From Ignavibacteriales bacterium (GTDB taxonomy: Bacteria > Bacteroidota > Ignavibacteria > Ignavibacteriales > Melioribacteraceae), in NCBI GenBank assembly GCA_021740915.1, contig JAIOYW010000008.1, forward strand, positions 62,001 through 126,000: a stretch of DNA of 64,000 bases. The letters run 5' to 3'. Made by a program: the position numbers and the translations under genes. Of the stretch, positions 43,336 to 51,871 are shown in pieces (position 1 is the stretch's first letter; every line of letters begins with the position of its first letter). Under the pieces are notes generated by a model. That model saw nothing but the letters and a program-made list of their open reading frames with translations. It did not search any database and had not been told where the DNA came from.

Positions 43336-46215
43336 TCAGCGTATCATCCATGAAAGTCCGATATATCCGGAACTCGAAGTATAGCCGACCCCATCCCTGC
43401 TGCTGCTTCCGGTGCCTATTCTTGCAAGAAGAGCGAGTCCGGGGAATATCTGGTACTGACCTTCAGCAAAAAGTTCGGTCAGAACATATTCGTTTTCAAA
43501 GATATAACCCAGTTTTCCTCCGACGACTGCCTTATACACATCTTCTTTTCTGAAATGAAAATTGGCAAAAACACTGTGCGATTCAAAGCCGATAGGCGAA
43601 TAATAATATGCCGATGAAAATCTGAAATTACTATAAAAGTATTCATATCCGGTTTCGATATCCTCAAGGAATTCCCTGCTGATTCTTACAACCAGAGTGT
43701 TTCCTGCATTTTCGGTCAGGTCAGAGCCATCTATCTGAGGAATTGAAAGATATTGGAATAGACCATCGAATTTTATACCATAAGGGTGTCTGTATATACC
43801 GGCGAGTTTATACATTGTTGAATTCTTTCTGACCCCCTCAATAGTTATCAGATATGGTGAATACAACATAAGTCCGGCATCTGTATTAAGATAATTACCC
43901 TGAATCGACCATAATTCATCTTTTGCAACACGCAGGAAAATATCTGTCTCCCTTTGCTTTGCCGAATTCAGGGATGTAATGCTTCCCATACTGAATCCCC
44001 CTGAAACCATCGGAGAGAATTTAACAAATAAATGCCATTTAAAAGTTGTGAAATCTTTAATCGCAATAGTGCCTTTTGTTCTGTTTCTGTAAAGAGACAC
44101 AGCGAAAGTCAGGAAGTCATTAATTCCAAGTTCAACGATGCCGCCAAAATTTCTGAGAGAGAAGCCGGCGTTATCTGAGAAGAAAGAATATACCGGCGCG
44201 AATCTTACACTTGTGGGGAAGCGCTGTATAATCGCATCCAACCCTCTTGCCGGAACCCAGGAACGCCGCTGTTTTAGTATGGCAAACTGTGCGGAATCCG
44301 GCTGGAATGAAGCAGCTGTATCGTATTGTGCCTCAGCCTGTTCCCACATCTCGGCTTTCGAATAAGCGTCGCCGAGATAAACCCTGTCCATAAAATTATT
44401 AGGATTAAGCTCAACAAGTTTTCTGAAATCATTTATTGCGTTCTCATCGTCTTCCATCTCAAAAAAGAGCTGACCTCTTTGAATAAGTACAGTCTCATCC
44501 ATACTTTGTGCAAGCAGAGAATTATAAATTTCAAGCGCCTTGGGATAGTTTTTTGCTCTGAACTGAATATCGCCATATTCCTTTTTAATGAGTTTATTCG
44601 GTTCCGCCTCATCAAGATATTTCTCATAAAAAGGCAATGCTTTATCGTATTTCCCCTCGTTAACTAAATTTCGTCCCTCTTCAAGAATCCCAAATAAACG
44701 CTCTTCTTCAAATCGAAGTTTGTGAAATTCAAGATTCGATTCTAATTTAATTATTTCCGGGTTCATCGGGTCAACTTTTCTTGCTTCGGCGATGTATCGT
44801 TCTGCATCGTCAAAATTATTCTCATTTGTTTCAAGCGAAGCAAGAGTTAATAAGACCGATAAATCCCGCGGTCTTTTTTGGTAAGCCTGCAGAATAAAGC
44901 CCCTCGCTTTCTCCAGATTGGAATTTGTCCAGACAGACAACTGACCCCGGAATAAAAGAAAATCAACATTTTCCGGCTCTGCTGCAAGAGCTTTATCCAT
45001 ATAGCCAACAGCAAGATCGAAATCTTTGAACCATGCAAGGAGTCGTGAGTACATATACAGCAGTCTCGTATCAGATTCATCCGGACGGTTTTCAAAATAG
45101 GCATCAAAAAGACCGATTGCCTCGTCATATTGCTCAAGATTCTCATAATTCTTTGCAATCATGAGTAATGCATCTTTATCAAAGGGGTCGTTAGAAAGTT
45201 TTAGCTCAGCATCAGCGATGCGGTCGTTATAAGCTTTTTCCCTGATTTGAGTAACAGTGCTCCAAAGGTCAATAAATCTTTGAGAATCACTAAAGTCGGG
45301 TTTTAGTTTTAATAATTCAGTATATGCTTCTTCAAAGCGATTGACCTTAACGAGTTCCTCAACGAGTAAAAATCTTGTCTCACTTTCGTTGGGCCTCGAT
45401 TTCAGAATGCGGTAATATCTGTCGATTGCATATTCCTGCGGCACCGGAGTTCTTCCTCTGTCATCTGCATCAATCTGATGATATAGGTAGGCATTTTTCT
45501 GTGCCAGATCAAGTCCTTCTTCAGCCTCCTTAAAAAATGGTTTTATTTTCAGGGAATTTTCAAAAGATGGAACAGCTTCTTTATGTTTCCCCTGCCAAAC
45601 CTGCATGTATCCAAGGCGGCTCCACAAGCGCCAATCCGAAGGGTAACGCTCAACATATATTTTAAGCCAGTCCTCTGCCTTTTTAAGTTTTTTAAGTTCA
45701 ACGAGGACATTTGTAAACCTTATTATCTCATCAGGCGATGCATTGGGGTCCCTTACCAGGTATTCGTCATACCACTGTTCTGAAAGTGCCCATTTTTCCA
45801 TCCAGCGGTAACTGTTTGCTATTCCCAGATAATTCGCAGGGTTCTTTGAGTCAATGGCAATCTCCCTTTTGTGCCCCTCAATTTTCTTTTCCAGGATAGC
45901 ATACCAGGTGTTGATTATCCTTTCCAACTCTGTACGGAAAACCGCATCGTCTTCTTTAAGTGCAATTGCCCTGCGCATATTCAGCCTGGCACTTTCGAAT
46001 TCTTTACGCTTTTCCTGACAGAGGGCAACGAGGTGATACCCTTCCGGATCCTGCGGCTTTTGGGCAATATATTTATTTAAAAGGGTGATGGCTTCACCGT
46101 AACGACCAGTTTTCATGTTTTCGATTGCACGTGCTCTTAACTCGGAAGTACCCACTTGCTGTGCAACAAGAAAACTGTTCGCTATGAATAGAATTGCAAC
46201 AAAATATTTTTTCAT
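43336..46215 (-). CDS. TPR-repeat protein with C-terminal outer-membrane barrel
   Basis: A 959-residue exported protein. A signal peptide (YFVAILFIANSFLVAQQ) is followed by about 16-18 tetratricopeptide units to residue ~650, for example GRYGEAITLLNKYIAQKPQDPEGYHLVALC and EKYLDEAEPNKLIKKEYGDIQFRAKNYPKALEIY. The last ~280 residues have alternating amphipathic strands (APVYSFFSDNAGFSLRNFGGIVELGINDFLTFAV...) and end GYIGLSWMIR, as in an outer-membrane barrel. This TPR-barrel layout recalls YaiO-like and PgaA-like proteins used in polysaccharide or protein export. It is divergent from the cytochrome operon, 260 nt away. Confidence 0.82.
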   Translation of the reverse strand: MKKYFVAILFIANSFLVAQQVGTSELRARAIENMKTGRYGEAITLLNKYIAQKPQDPEGYHLVALCQEKRKEFESARLNMRRAIALKEDDAVFRTELERIINTWYAILEKKIEGHKREIAIDSKNPANYLGIANSYRWMEKWALSEQWYDEYLVRDPNASPDEIIRFTNVLVELKKLKKAEDWLKIYVERYPSDWRLWSRLGYMQVWQGKHKEAVPSFENSLKIKPFFKEAEEGLDLAQKNAYLYHQIDADDRGRTPVPQEYAIDRYYRILKSRPNESETRFLLVEELVKVNRFEEAYTELLKLKPDFSDSQRFIDLWSTVTQIREKAYNDRIADAELKLSNDPFDKDALLMIAKNYENLEQYDEAIGLFDAYFENRPDESDTRLLYMYSRLLAWFKDFDLAVGYMDKALAAEPENVDFLLFRGQLSVWTNSNLEKARGFILQAYQKRPRDLSVLLTLASLETNENNFDDAERYIAEARKVDPMNPEIIKLESNLEFHKLRFEEERLFGILEEGRNLVNEGKYDKALPFYEKYLDEAEPNKLIKKEYGDIQFRAKNYPKALEIYNSLLAQSMDETVLIQRGQLFFEMEDDENAINDFRKLVELNPNNFMDRVYLGDAYSKAEMWEQAEAQYDTAASFQPDSAQFAILKQRRSWVPARGLDAIIQRFPTSVRFAPVYSFFSDNAGFSLRNFGGIVELGINDFLTFAVSLYRNRTKGTIAIKDFTTFKWHLFVKFSPMVSGGFSMGSITSLNSAKQRETDIFLRVAKDELWSIQGNYLNTDAGLMLYSPYLITIEGVRKNSTMYKLAGIYRHPYGIKFDGLFQYLSIPQIDGSDLTENAGNTLVVRISREFLEDIETGYEYFYSNFRFSSAYYYSPIGFESHSVFANFHFRKEDVYKAVVGGKLGYIFENEYVLTELFAEGQYQIFPGLALLARIGTGSSSRDGVGYTSSSGYIGLSWMIR

Positions 46216-46387
46216 AATTTGATGTTGTTAGAATAAAAAATATTATTTTATAAACGTATTCTGATAGAATTTATTCCCGTGAAAGATAAAAAATAATCAG
46301 GGTGCAGGATTGTGCAGAAATTTATCAATAAATCCGGTGTTATCGGGAAAAATTTCATATCGGCATTGAGAAATTTACGAAAAAGTT

Positions 46388-46442
46388 TTGCCAATTTTGG
46401 TTTATATTTTATATTAAAATAATACTTTTAGATACTTTTAGA
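46388..46442 (+). promoter_or_regulatory. Candidate promoter and 10-bp tandem repeat upstream of the cytochrome operon
   Basis: In the 260-nt divergent region, TTGCCA (46388-46393) is followed after 16 nt by TATATT, a possible -35/-10 pair. Just downstream, TACTTTTAGA occurs twice in direct tandem (46423-46432 and 46433-46442). GGAGG before the ATG at 46476 is the ribosome binding site. No sigma-54 type GG-N10-GC element was found on the plus strand here. Confidence 0.35.
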
Positions 46443-46475
46443 CGAGTTTATTACTTATCAATTTCTGGAGGAAAA

Positions 46476-47039
46476 ATGAAAAAAATGCTGAAAACAGCGT
46501 CCTTTCTGACTCTTTGTTTAGGGATATTGTTATCCGGTATTATCAATGCACAGGATAAAAAATTTGGCTATATCGGAACAGAAAAATGCGGTATGTGCCA
46601 TAAGAAAGAAAAAGAAGGCGAACAACTTAAGGTATGGCAGAACAGTAAACATGCCAATGCATATAAAACACTCCAAACAGCTGAAGCCGATGAAATAGCA
46701 AAGCAGAAAGGTTTTGCAACAAAAGCGGCTGAGACAGCGGAATGTCTTAAATGTCACGCCAGTGGTTATAATGTAGATGCATCGCTTCTGGATAAAAAAT
46801 TTGCAGTTGCTGATGGTGTTCAGTGCGAAACTTGTCACGGACCCGGTTCGGAATACAAATCACTGAAAATAATGAAAGACCGCAAACTGGCAGTTGAAAA
46901 CGGTTTGGTTGTATGGGAAGATGAAGCCGGCATTGAAAAGGGCTGCGTGACATGCCATAATGAAGAGAGTCCTACTTATAAGGCTTTTAACTTTAAAGAA
47001 AGGTTTGAAGAAATCAAACACTATATCCCGAAATCATAA
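46476..47039 (+). CDS. Exported tetrahaem cytochrome c
   Basis: A 187-residue periplasmic cytochrome. Signal peptide (ASFLTLCLGILLSGIINAQ) then four CxxCH haem sites: CGMCH near residue 38, CLKCH near 89, CETCH near 118 and CVTCH near 159. The layout GYIGTEKCGMCH, VWQNSKHANAYKTL and DGVQCETCHGPGSEY is typical of the cytochrome c554/multihaem family with histidine ligands such as SKHA. First gene of a four-gene operon with a porin and two larger multihaem proteins, so it probably feeds electrons to or from that complex in the periplasm. Confidence 0.92.
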   Translation: MKKMLKTASFLTLCLGILLSGIINAQDKKFGYIGTEKCGMCHKKEKEGEQLKVWQNSKHANAYKTLQTAEADEIAKQKGFATKAAETAECLKCHASGYNVDASLLDKKFAVADGVQCETCHGPGSEYKSLKIMKDRKLAVENGLVVWEDEAGIEKGCVTCHNEESPTYKAFNFKERFEEIKHYIPKS

Positions 47040-47060
47040 TTCAACTGATCCGGTCTGAAA

Positions 47061-48332
47061 ATGAAAAAAATATTTTTAATATTGATTATAATGCCTTGTA
47101 TGATAATCGCCCAGAATATATCCGGGCGATTTTCATCAAGTCTATACTCATTCGAAAGAGCTGATGCTGCTGGAGAAATGACCAATAATATCCGTTCGTT
47201 CCAGACGTTGCAACTCAGTCTTTCAAAATCGAATTTTGCCCTCAGGACAAGAATGAACCTGGAAGTCAATCTCACAAATAAGTTGAAAGATGATCCCAGG
47301 CTGCGGTTTTATAATTTATATCTCGAAGGCAGGGATCTTTTCGGACTTGCTACTCTTAAAATAGGAAGAATCCCGGTTTTCAGCAGTGTTGCTGGCGGTG
47401 TTTACGATGGAGCCGATCTGAAATTGAAATATGCAGACTTCAGAGTTAATGCGTTTTACGGCGGCATTGTGCCGGCTTATCAGAAACTCGAAATCAACAG
47501 CGACTTTGCCAATAACTATTTTATGTCGGGCGAAGTCAAATACGTTGGACTCGAGAATTTTACTTTCTCAGCCGGATATGCTGATAAGAATGTAAAACCA
47601 GAAAGTTATCTTACTACCAGGCTTGATGAAAATTATGATCCTGTCACTGTTCTTATCCAAAAAGCAAGCTCTCAGTATAAGTACCTTACCGGCGGTATCG
47701 CTTACGTTAAAGACGGCTTCGCCGATATTTATACGAATTATGAATTTGATCTGAATTTTGTCACCACTTCGAAATTTGAAGTCGCAGGCAGATATTCGCA
47801 GATAGAAAATCTTGGAATAGATATTTATTACGGTTATCGCGAACCCAGGGTGAGATACAACTCAATTTTCAGTGTGTTCGATTTTGGCAACACCAGTGAA
47901 ATCGAAGTCGGCGCTGATTATCAGGTTGTTCCGGGAATTACAGTGATCGGTAAATACGGATCTGTTCAGTATAAAGATGATAATTCAGGGAGAATAACAG
48001 CCGGGCTTAGTACAGAGTATGGAACATTTAATTACAGGAAAACTCTGGGTTATGCCGGCGAACTGGATGCTGTTTCAGTTGGAACGGCAAGATCATTTAT
48101 GGACGGTTTTATTACTCCATCATTAGCAGTCTCATATACAACATATAAACTCTCGGCAGATTCTGAGGAGAACTCACTTGTGTCTTTGCTGGGGGGAGTA
48201 AATGTCCGCCCATGGAGATTCTTGTCTTTTGATCTTCAGGGACAGTATATAAGTAATAAAATTTATAAGAATGATTTTAGGGTATTTTTCAAACTGAATC
48301 ATTGGTTCAGTACAAATTTGGGTTTATTATAG
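47061..48332 (+). CDS. Outer-membrane porin of a porin-cytochrome complex
   Basis: A 423-residue beta-barrel with signal peptide (IFLILIIMPCMIIAQ). It is composed of repeated amphipathic strands (ISGRFSSSLYSFERAD, LYLEGRDLFGLATLKIGRIPVFSSVAGGVYDGADLKLKYADFRVNAFYGG) and ends FKLNHWFSTNLGLL. There is no TonB box or other catalytic feature. Flanked on both sides by multihaem cytochrome genes (21-nt and 1-nt gaps), it fits the role of the barrel that lets a cytochrome pass electrons through the outer membrane. The functional assignment rests on gene order. Confidence 0.78.
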   Translation: MKKIFLILIIMPCMIIAQNISGRFSSSLYSFERADAAGEMTNNIRSFQTLQLSLSKSNFALRTRMNLEVNLTNKLKDDPRLRFYNLYLEGRDLFGLATLKIGRIPVFSSVAGGVYDGADLKLKYADFRVNAFYGGIVPAYQKLEINSDFANNYFMSGEVKYVGLENFTFSAGYADKNVKPESYLTTRLDENYDPVTVLIQKASSQYKYLTGGIAYVKDGFADIYTNYEFDLNFVTTSKFEVAGRYSQIENLGIDIYYGYREPRVRYNSIFSVFDFGNTSEIEVGADYQVVPGITVIGKYGSVQYKDDNSGRITAGLSTEYGTFNYRKTLGYAGELDAVSVGTARSFMDGFITPSLAVSYTTYKLSADSEENSLVSLLGGVNVRPWRFLSFDLQGQYISNKIYKNDFRVFFKLNHWFSTNLGLL

Positions 48333-48333
48333 T

Positions 48334-49533
48334 ATGAAAAGCGCGTTGATATACCTTGCTTCTCTATTACTTTTCGTAATTGTACTCGGCGCAGAAAGCG
48401 AAGATGATACAAAAACTAATAAAGAGATAATAAAGTTTTCACATTCTGTTCACGCTGAACTTGCAACCTGTGCTGGTTGCCATACGAATGTACCGGAAAG
48501 TGCGTCACTAAATGATAAACTGTTACCGGAAAAAGCTGCTTGTGCAGAATGCCATGATGTGGAAGACGACGAAAATTGTACAATGTGTCATTATGAAGAT
48601 AATTTCGCGGCACTTGTGGAACCATCGTCCGAATTAATTTTCAGCCATAAACGTCATTACAATGCGGAAGATAAAAACTGTGAACAATGCCATATTGGAA
48701 TGACTCAGGCTGAGTATGGATTTGAACTTATAAATGGAAACCCATCTATGGGGACATGTAGCGGGTGCCACACTGAAGATGGACCTGCGGTTTCAACAAC
48801 AGTTTGTGAATCCTGTCATATTTCCACATTTGATCTGACTCCTGAAAATCACAAGACAGTTTCTTTTATGAAGCAGCACAAATTTATGAGTGCATCTGAA
48901 TCAGCCGAATGTGCGATGTGCCACAATTCGGATTTCTGCGAATCTTGCCATGTGGGGACTACAGCAATGACAGAAGGAAATGTAAAAGATGATTTTTACG
49001 CTCCCTATTCCCCGCATACTTATGTAGATGGAACAAAACAACAGCAGATAACCCGCGTCCACGATCTTAATTTCAGATTTACACACGGCATTGATGCAAA
49101 AGGCAAGACCAATGAATGTGCTACGTGCCATCAGGAAGAATCTTTCTGTGTTACCTGCCATAGTGGCGCTGCTGAAGATTATGCGACCGAAGGATTTATG
49201 CCTTCTTCTCACCGGGTTTCCGATTTTATTGTGCTCGGAGTCGGCTCCGGCGGAGGTCAGCATGCTAAATTTGCCCGCCGGGATATTGAAAACTGCGCGG
49301 CATGTCATGATATAAATGGTGCTGATCCAAGTTGTATTCTTTGTCATTCTGATCCCGATGGTATAAAGGGTACTAACCCCAAAACCCATAAAATAAATTT
49401 TATGAAGGATATCGATGGCGACTGGCATAACGATGAAGGGTCGGTTTGTTTCACTTGTCACCAGGACGCTAATGCAAGACCTGAGGGTCAGAGTGGATTG
49501 TTGTTCTGTGGTTATTGTCATGGACAGAATTAA
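48334..49533 (+). CDS. Exported 14-haem cytochrome c
   Basis: A 399-residue cytochrome with signal peptide (ALIYLASLLLFVIVLGAES). I count 14 CxxCH motifs: CAGCH, CAECH, CTMCH, CEQCH, CSGCH, CESCH, CAMCH, CESCH, CATCH, CVTCH, CAACH, CILCH, CFTCH and CGYCH. Histidine-rich repeats such as FSHSVHAELATCAGCH and FSHKRHYNAEDKNCEQCH supply distal ligands. The first residues after the signal are not lipidated. It starts 1 nt after the porin gene and is the best candidate for the protein inside or beneath the barrel. Confidence 0.93.
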   Translation: MKSALIYLASLLLFVIVLGAESEDDTKTNKEIIKFSHSVHAELATCAGCHTNVPESASLNDKLLPEKAACAECHDVEDDENCTMCHYEDNFAALVEPSSELIFSHKRHYNAEDKNCEQCHIGMTQAEYGFELINGNPSMGTCSGCHTEDGPAVSTTVCESCHISTFDLTPENHKTVSFMKQHKFMSASESAECAMCHNSDFCESCHVGTTAMTEGNVKDDFYAPYSPHTYVDGTKQQQITRVHDLNFRFTHGIDAKGKTNECATCHQEESFCVTCHSGAAEDYATEGFMPSSHRVSDFIVLGVGSGGGQHAKFARRDIENCAACHDINGADPSCILCHSDPDGIKGTNPKTHKINFMKDIDGDWHNDEGSVCFTCHQDANARPEGQSGLLFCGYCHGQN

Positions 49534-49545
49534 TAAGGGTGCAAT

Positions 49546-50421
49546 ATGAAATTGATATATAAATTTATTCTGGTCATTATTACTTCTGTAGCGTTTTTTG
49601 CATGCAGTGAAATCGCAGATGATATCTCGACTCCACAGGAGAAAGTTAATATTCACCCTGAAGGTTTTGCAGTTGCCGGATCTGCGGGTTTTCATTCTGT
49701 ATATCTGAAGGTTACTAAATGGGACCTGGCTAAATGTCAGAGCTGTCACGGATCGAATTATGCCGGTGGAACCACAGGGGCATCATGTGTTGGCTGCCAT
49801 ACCGGACCTTCCGGGCCAGAGGCATGTAATACATGTCATGGCATTTTTGCCAATCCTGAAAGGACAGCACCTCCCACAGATCTTGACGGTAACATTGCTT
49901 CAACATCACCTGGAGTAGGAGCTCATTCAAAACATATCTATGATAACGATTTAGGTCCTGCAATGGGATGCTATACTTGTCATCCGGCTGCTACACCAAC
50001 ATCAGGAAGCTATGTTGCAGCGCATATTGATGACGGAGTTGCCGAAGTGCAGTTTAATCTTTTCTCACAACCGGGAGTTTCGCCGGATTCGAACTTCAGT
50101 GCTCTTTATGGATTTGCTGATAACAAATGTTCTAATGTTTATTGTCATGGTGCATTTGAGTTCTATAAAGACTCTGCCGCCACGGCGAATAAGTGGGTTT
50201 ATACCTCGGCAAAAATGTCCGGGAATTTTGTTGAACCGCTCTGGACAGCAGCAAGTGGTAACACTGAAGCAGCCTGCGGAACATGTCATGGGCTTCCGCC
50301 CACTGGACATATGCCGTTCCCGCTGAATTCATGCGTCTCCTGTCATGCTTCGGTGATAAACGGTTCCGGAGAGATTATCAATAAATTATTACATATTAAT
50401 GGTGAGATTAATCTGAATTAA
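49546..50421 (+). CDS. Multihaem lipoprotein with a CxxxxCH site
   Basis: A 291-residue lipoprotein; lipobox SVAFFAC with cysteine near residue 20. Six CxxCH motifs (CQSCH, CVGCH, CNTCH, CYTCH, CGTCH, CVSCH) and one CxxxxCH (CSNVYCHG) are present, giving up to seven haems. The combination KCSNVYCHGAF...ACGTCHGLPP is the arrangement of the Geobacter-type CxxxxCH/CxxCH domain. Lipidation suggests an outer-membrane or cell-surface location, so it may be the terminal electron carrier facing outside. Last gene of the operon, followed by a terminator. Confidence 0.9.
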   Translation: MKLIYKFILVIITSVAFFACSEIADDISTPQEKVNIHPEGFAVAGSAGFHSVYLKVTKWDLAKCQSCHGSNYAGGTTGASCVGCHTGPSGPEACNTCHGIFANPERTAPPTDLDGNIASTSPGVGAHSKHIYDNDLGPAMGCYTCHPAATPTSGSYVAAHIDDGVAEVQFNLFSQPGVSPDSNFSALYGFADNKCSNVYCHGAFEFYKDSAATANKWVYTSAKMSGNFVEPLWTAASGNTEAACGTCHGLPPTGHMPFPLNSCVSCHASVINGSGEIINKLLHINGEINLN

Positions 50422-50443
50422 TTTAATCAGATCACATTTCTAC

Positions 50444-50489
50444 TGCCCGGAAATTGATGCTGTAAGCAGAAAATTATCCGGGCATTTTT
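50444..50489 (+). terminator. Terminator of the cytochrome operon
   Basis: TGCCCGGA (50444-50451) pairs with TCCGGGCA (50477-50484). The 25-nt loop contains a small TGCT/AGCA helix, and TTTTT follows. It lies 23 nt after the lipoprotein stop. Confidence 0.85.
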
Positions 50490-50496
50490 ATATTTG
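50489..50496 (+). promoter_or_regulatory. TAnnTTTG -7 box directly before the regulator start
   Basis: TATATTTG fits the Bacteroidota -7 consensus and ends 4 nt before the ATG at 50501. There is no SD sequence. The spacing places the transcription start at or next to the A of the ATG, so a leaderless mRNA is likely. The box overlaps the T tract of the preceding terminator. No -33 TTTG is evident. Confidence 0.45.
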
Positions 50497-50500
50497 CCAT

Positions 50501-51826
50501 ATGAATAAAATTGCTCAGGAAGAAATACTCGATTCGCTTGGTGAAGGCGTTTTCACCGTTGATAAAAATTTCAAAATAACCTTTATTAATAAGGCAGCTG
50601 AAAGGGTTACCGGCTATTCACGCAGTGAAGTGGTTGGTAAATTCTGTAAAAACATTTTCAGATCAGAATTATGTTCTCTCGACTGCCCGATTGCCAGGGT
50701 TCTACAATCAAACAATAACCTCTATGACCATGAATCGAAGATAGTCCGCAAAGATGGTGTAAAAACCCCCATTAAACTGAATGCCGCTGTTTTGTTTAAC
50801 GAGAACAACGAGCCCGGGGGCGGAGTGATATCTTTCAGAGAACTCGGAAGTCTCGAAAAACTTAGAAGCCTGATTGAAAAACAGTCCACATTTTTTGGTA
50901 TGGCTGGAATCAGTAAGCCGATGCAGGAAATTTTTGAACTCATAAAAGAAATATCAAATTCGAATGCCAGCGTATTTATCAGAGGAGAATCAGGAACAGG
51001 TAAGGAATTGGTTGCAGAAGCTATTCAGCAGACCTCATCCAGAAAAAATTTCCCTTTCGTTAAAGTGAATTGTTCGGTGTTCCCTCCCAATTTGCTTGCA
51101 AGCGAATTATTCGGTCACGTCAAAGGTGCCTTTACTGATGCGGTGAAAGATAGACCCGGAAGATTTGAAATTGCAGATAAAGGGACTCTTTTCCTTGACG
51201 AGGTCGCCGAGATGCCGCTTCAGATGCAGCCGCAATTGTTAAGAGTGTTACAGGAGGGAACATTTGAAAGGGTTGGTGAATCGAGGACCCGCGAGGCAGA
51301 TGTCCGTATTATTGCGGCAACGAATATAAATATCCACACATATCTCAGCAAAGGTTTATTCCGCGATGATCTCTTTTACAGGTTGAATGTAATTCCAATC
51401 GAGGTTCCTCCGCTCAGAAAGAGGAAAGAGGATATACCTGCTTTGATAAGGCATTTTCTAAATAAATTTTCTATTCTGTATAAAAAAGAGATATACGAAG
51501 TTCAGGATATTGGAATCGATGCTTTAATGAACTATAACTGGCCCGGAAATATACGCGAGTTGGAAAATGTTCTGGAATATGCATTTGTAAGAACACACAA
51601 TTCCAACATCATAACTTTACCGAAATTGCCTTCCAACATCAGAGGAGATAATAAGGTGATTGTTTCTGTTGGGAAGGCGGTGTTTTCAGGCGATAAGGAA
51701 AAATACGATCTGGTTGCAGCGCTTGAAAAATGGAAATGGAATAAAAGTAAAGCGGCGGAAGAATTAGGTATTGGACGTACTACGCTATGGCGGAAAATGA
51801 AAATATTCGGGCTTGATGATGAATAG
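50501..51826 (+). CDS. PAS-domain sigma-54-dependent activator
   Basis: A 441-residue enhancer-binding protein. The N-terminal PAS domain (about 5-110) has three cysteines in the pattern C49-x8-C58-x3-C62 (FCKNIFRSELCSLDCPI), which could bind a cofactor or sense redox state. The AAA+ domain has Walker A GESGTGKE (162-169) and Walker B TLFLDEVAEM. The sigma-54 loop at 209-214 reads GAFTDA rather than GAFTGA. A Fis-type HTH ends the protein (NKSKAAEELGIGRTTLWRKMK). It directly follows the porin-cytochrome operon and is the obvious candidate regulator of it. Confidence 0.9.
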   Translation: MNKIAQEEILDSLGEGVFTVDKNFKITFINKAAERVTGYSRSEVVGKFCKNIFRSELCSLDCPIARVLQSNNNLYDHESKIVRKDGVKTPIKLNAAVLFNENNEPGGGVISFRELGSLEKLRSLIEKQSTFFGMAGISKPMQEIFELIKEISNSNASVFIRGESGTGKELVAEAIQQTSSRKNFPFVKVNCSVFPPNLLASELFGHVKGAFTDAVKDRPGRFEIADKGTLFLDEVAEMPLQMQPQLLRVLQEGTFERVGESRTREADVRIIAATNINIHTYLSKGLFRDDLFYRLNVIPIEVPPLRKRKEDIPALIRHFLNKFSILYKKEIYEVQDIGIDALMNYNWPGNIRELENVLEYAFVRTHNSNIITLPKLPSNIRGDNKVIVSVGKAVFSGDKEKYDLVAALEKWKWNKSKAAEELGIGRTTLWRKMKIFGLDDE

Positions 51827-51841
51827 AAAAAAGAAAGAGAG

Positions 51842-51863
51842 AGGCTGCCCCGAAAGGCAGCCT
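51842..51863. terminator. Bidirectional terminator between convergent genes
   Basis: AGGCTGCC (51842-51849) pairs with GGCAGCCT (51856-51863) around a CCGAAA loop. T-rich sequence follows on both strands, most clearly on the minus strand. It separates the plus-strand regulator from the minus-strand ferredoxin gene. Confidence 0.8.
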
Positions 51864-51871
51864 TAAAATTA

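Noticed and set aside
48901-49749. 282-codon minus-strand frame across the 14-haem cytochrome
   Set aside because: It is the complement of a cysteine/histidine-rich coding frame with 14 CxxCH motifs, which is clearly the true one.
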